Part shown: piece after piece, positions 6,584 to 7,564 of the stretch | Layout of the letters: every line of letters starts with the position of its first letter | Position numbering within the stretch: the stretch's first letter is position 1 | Source of the DNA: Gammaproteobacteria bacterium | GTDB taxonomy: Bacteria > Pseudomonadota > Gammaproteobacteria > UBA9214 | Direction: 5' to 3' | DNA: 7,564 nucleotides | NCBI GenBank assembly: GCA_003454335.1 | Contig: DMKK01000042.1 | Coordinates: 1-7,564 of the forward strand | Notes under the pieces: model-generated | The model's database searches: none | The model's input: the letters and a program-made list of their open reading frames with translations, nothing else | Told to the model about the DNA's origin: nothing | Program-made: the position numbers and the translations under genes

Positions 6584-7027
6584 GTGAAAAATATACTTGT
6601 GGCAATCGACACTTGCGAGGCCATAACTATCGCATCACCCATTATGGCGCGAACCCTCGAACTGGCAGGTGCCTTTTCGAGCAAGGTGTGGATTCTCCAT
6701 GTTGTTCCGCCTTCACGCCAGCCCCCGTTTAATGTCGATGCCAAAGCGCTACGCCAGGAGGTCGCTGCAGAGTTTCACCATGAACATGAGTTCCTGCAGC
6801 ATCTTGCGCAATGTCTGCGGGACCGGGATGTCGCGGCCAGCGCGCTCCTGGTTAAAGGCGCAACCACCAAAACGATACTGAAAGAAGCAGGCCGGCTGGA
6901 TATTGATCTGATTATCCTGGGCTGTCACAGGCACGGGCTGTTATACGGTGCCTTGATGGATGCTACGGAAGAAGGACTGCTGGGTAACTGTTCGCGCCCG
7001 CTAATGTTCATTCCGGAACCGGAGTGA
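6584..7027 (+). CDS. Universal stress protein, UspA family, with degenerate nucleotide-binding loop
   Basis: A 147-residue single-domain Usp protein, normal length for the family, cytoplasmic, with no signal peptide. It opens with the classic KNILVAID strand (2-9), continues with KVWILHVVPP (34-43) and ends with the family strand RPLMFIP (138-144). ATP-binding Usp proteins carry a G-x2-G-x9-G-S/T loop. Here the loop reads GCHRHG from 113, with R116 where the second glycine is expected and D126-A127 where the G-S/T pair is expected. Nucleotide binding is therefore doubtful, as in the non-binding UspA subclass. The start is GTG at 6584, supported by GAAGGAG at 6568-6574 with a 9-base spacing. 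The gene diverges from the CHASE kinase and converges with the sigma-54 activator 33 bases downstream. Its precise stress role cannot be read from sequence. Confidence 0.93.
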   Translation: MKNILVAIDTCEAITIASPIMARTLELAGAFSSKVWILHVVPPSRQPPFNVDAKALRQEVAAEFHHEHEFLQHLAQCLRDRDVAASALLVKGATTKTILKEAGRLDIDLIILGCHRHGLLYGALMDATEEGLLGNCSRPLMFIPEPE

Positions 7028-7060
7028 TGGTTACGGCGGGCCGCCAGCATCAGGACTGCA

Positions 7061-7564
7061 TTACCGGGTTCGTAAATTTTGCAATTTTCTGAACAGGGTG
7101 CGTTTGCTGATCCCCAGTTTGTCTGCCAGGCTGTCGCGGTCACCCTGAAACTTCGACATAACCTGTATGAGGTAACGTCGCTCTATTTCTTCAAGCGGAA
7201 GGATTGCATCGCCGTCCGGCGGTTGCGTGTCTGCAGCGGCTGGGTTGCTGTTGCAGACACCCGCGGGCAGATGCTCCGGCAATATCATTTCGTCATCGGT
7301 CAGCAGCGTAGCCCGCTCCAGGATGTTGCGCAGTTCGCGGATATTGCCCGGGAACGCATGCCGTTGCAGGCAGGCAAGTGTCGCAGGTGCGACGCTATAT
7401 TTCTGCTCGGATGACAGTCGTGATAACAGGGACTCTATCAGTAAGGGAAGATCTTCTGTTCGTTCACTGAGTGCCGGCAACTCGATTGGGAAGGTACTGA
7501 TGCGATAAAAAAGATCGCGACGGAAGCTGCTGTCGGCAACCATGGTTTGCAGGTTGCGGTGTGT
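7061..7564 (-). CDS. Sigma-54-dependent transcriptional activator, C-terminal part (cut by window edge)
   Basis: The frame is open through base 7564 and ends at TAA 7063-7061, giving 167 residues of an NtrC-type activator. The visible part begins inside the AAA+ domain (THRNLQTMVADSSFRRDLFY), where family members have ATN-LxxMVxxGxFReDLyYRL. It continues through FPIELPALSERTEDLPLLIE to the sensor-2 region FPGNIRELRNILERA. After a short linker comes a Fis-type helix-turn-helix (about the last 45 residues: EEIERRYLIQVMSKF, then GDRDSLADKLGISKRTLFRK). Such proteins bind upstream enhancers and use ATP to open sigma-54 promoters. The Walker A and B motifs, the GAFTGA loop and any receiver or sensor domain lie beyond the window, so signal input and targets are unknown. 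The internal ATG at 7543 is not the true start, because conserved AAA+ sequence continues upstream of it. Confidence 0.93.
   Translation of the reverse strand, partial: THRNLQTMVADSSFRRDLFYRISTFPIELPALSERTEDLPLLIESLLSRLSSEQKYSVAPATLACLQRHAFPGNIRELRNILERATLLTDDEMILPEHLPAGVCNSNPAAADTQPPDGDAILPLEEIERRYLIQVMSKFQGDRDSLADKLGISKRTLFRKLQNLRTR

Noticed and set aside
7028..7060. Possible terminator GGCGGGCCGCC between usp and the sigma-54 activator
   Set aside because: The symmetric sequence has a one-base centre, so only about 3 bp could pair in RNA, and no T-run follows.

Overview
The window reads as chromosomal DNA of a Gammaproteobacterium. That placement is inferred from the style of the proteins (CHASE histidine kinase with an Rcp1-type receiver, PAS-GGDEF-EAL protein, short UspA protein, NtrC-type activator), from a moderately GC-rich composition, and from a REP-like element of the kind common in pseudomonads and xanthomonads. 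No rRNA, tRNA, CRISPR array, transposase or phage gene is visible. I cannot name the genus. The APS kinase tail beside a periplasmic dihaem cytochrome c would suit a sulfur-metabolising, respiratory organism, but this is only a hint.

Layout, left to right. Positions 1-950, plus strand: the 3' end of an APS kinase gene (cysC, or the cysC part of cysNC) overlaps by ATGA with a secreted dihaem cytochrome c. Positions 1118-3607, plus strand: an 829-residue PAS-PAS-PAS-GGDEF-EAL protein whose cyclase, inhibitory-site and phosphodiesterase residues all look intact. Its third PAS domain carries an unusual Cys/His cluster. Facing it across 39 bases is a two-component pair on the minus strand: a 142-residue Rcp1-like response regulator (3647-4075) with its own probable promoter, and upstream of it a membrane-bound CHASE sensor histidine kinase (4354-6354). 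The 229-base divergent region 6355-6583 holds probable promoters for both sides, a perfect 12-bp palindrome, and a REP-like hairpin element in the leader of the next gene. Positions 6584-7027, plus strand: a small UspA-type protein whose nucleotide-binding loop is degenerate. Positions 7061-7564, minus strand: the C-terminal end of a sigma-54-dependent activator cut by the window edge.

How the genes may work together (inference). Most of the window is signalling: an extracytoplasmic CHASE sensor passes phosphate to a stand-alone receiver with no output domain, a cytoplasmic c-di-GMP enzyme sits beside it, and a stress protein and a sigma-54 activator follow. No operon joins these units, since they alternate in strand, so a shared circuit is only suggested by proximity. 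I see no wholly new multi-gene system. The most interesting points are the Cys/His cluster in PAS3, the cysC-cytochrome c overlap, the REP-like element inside the usp leader and the altered usp nucleotide-binding loop. No gene-free stretch exceeds 300 bases.
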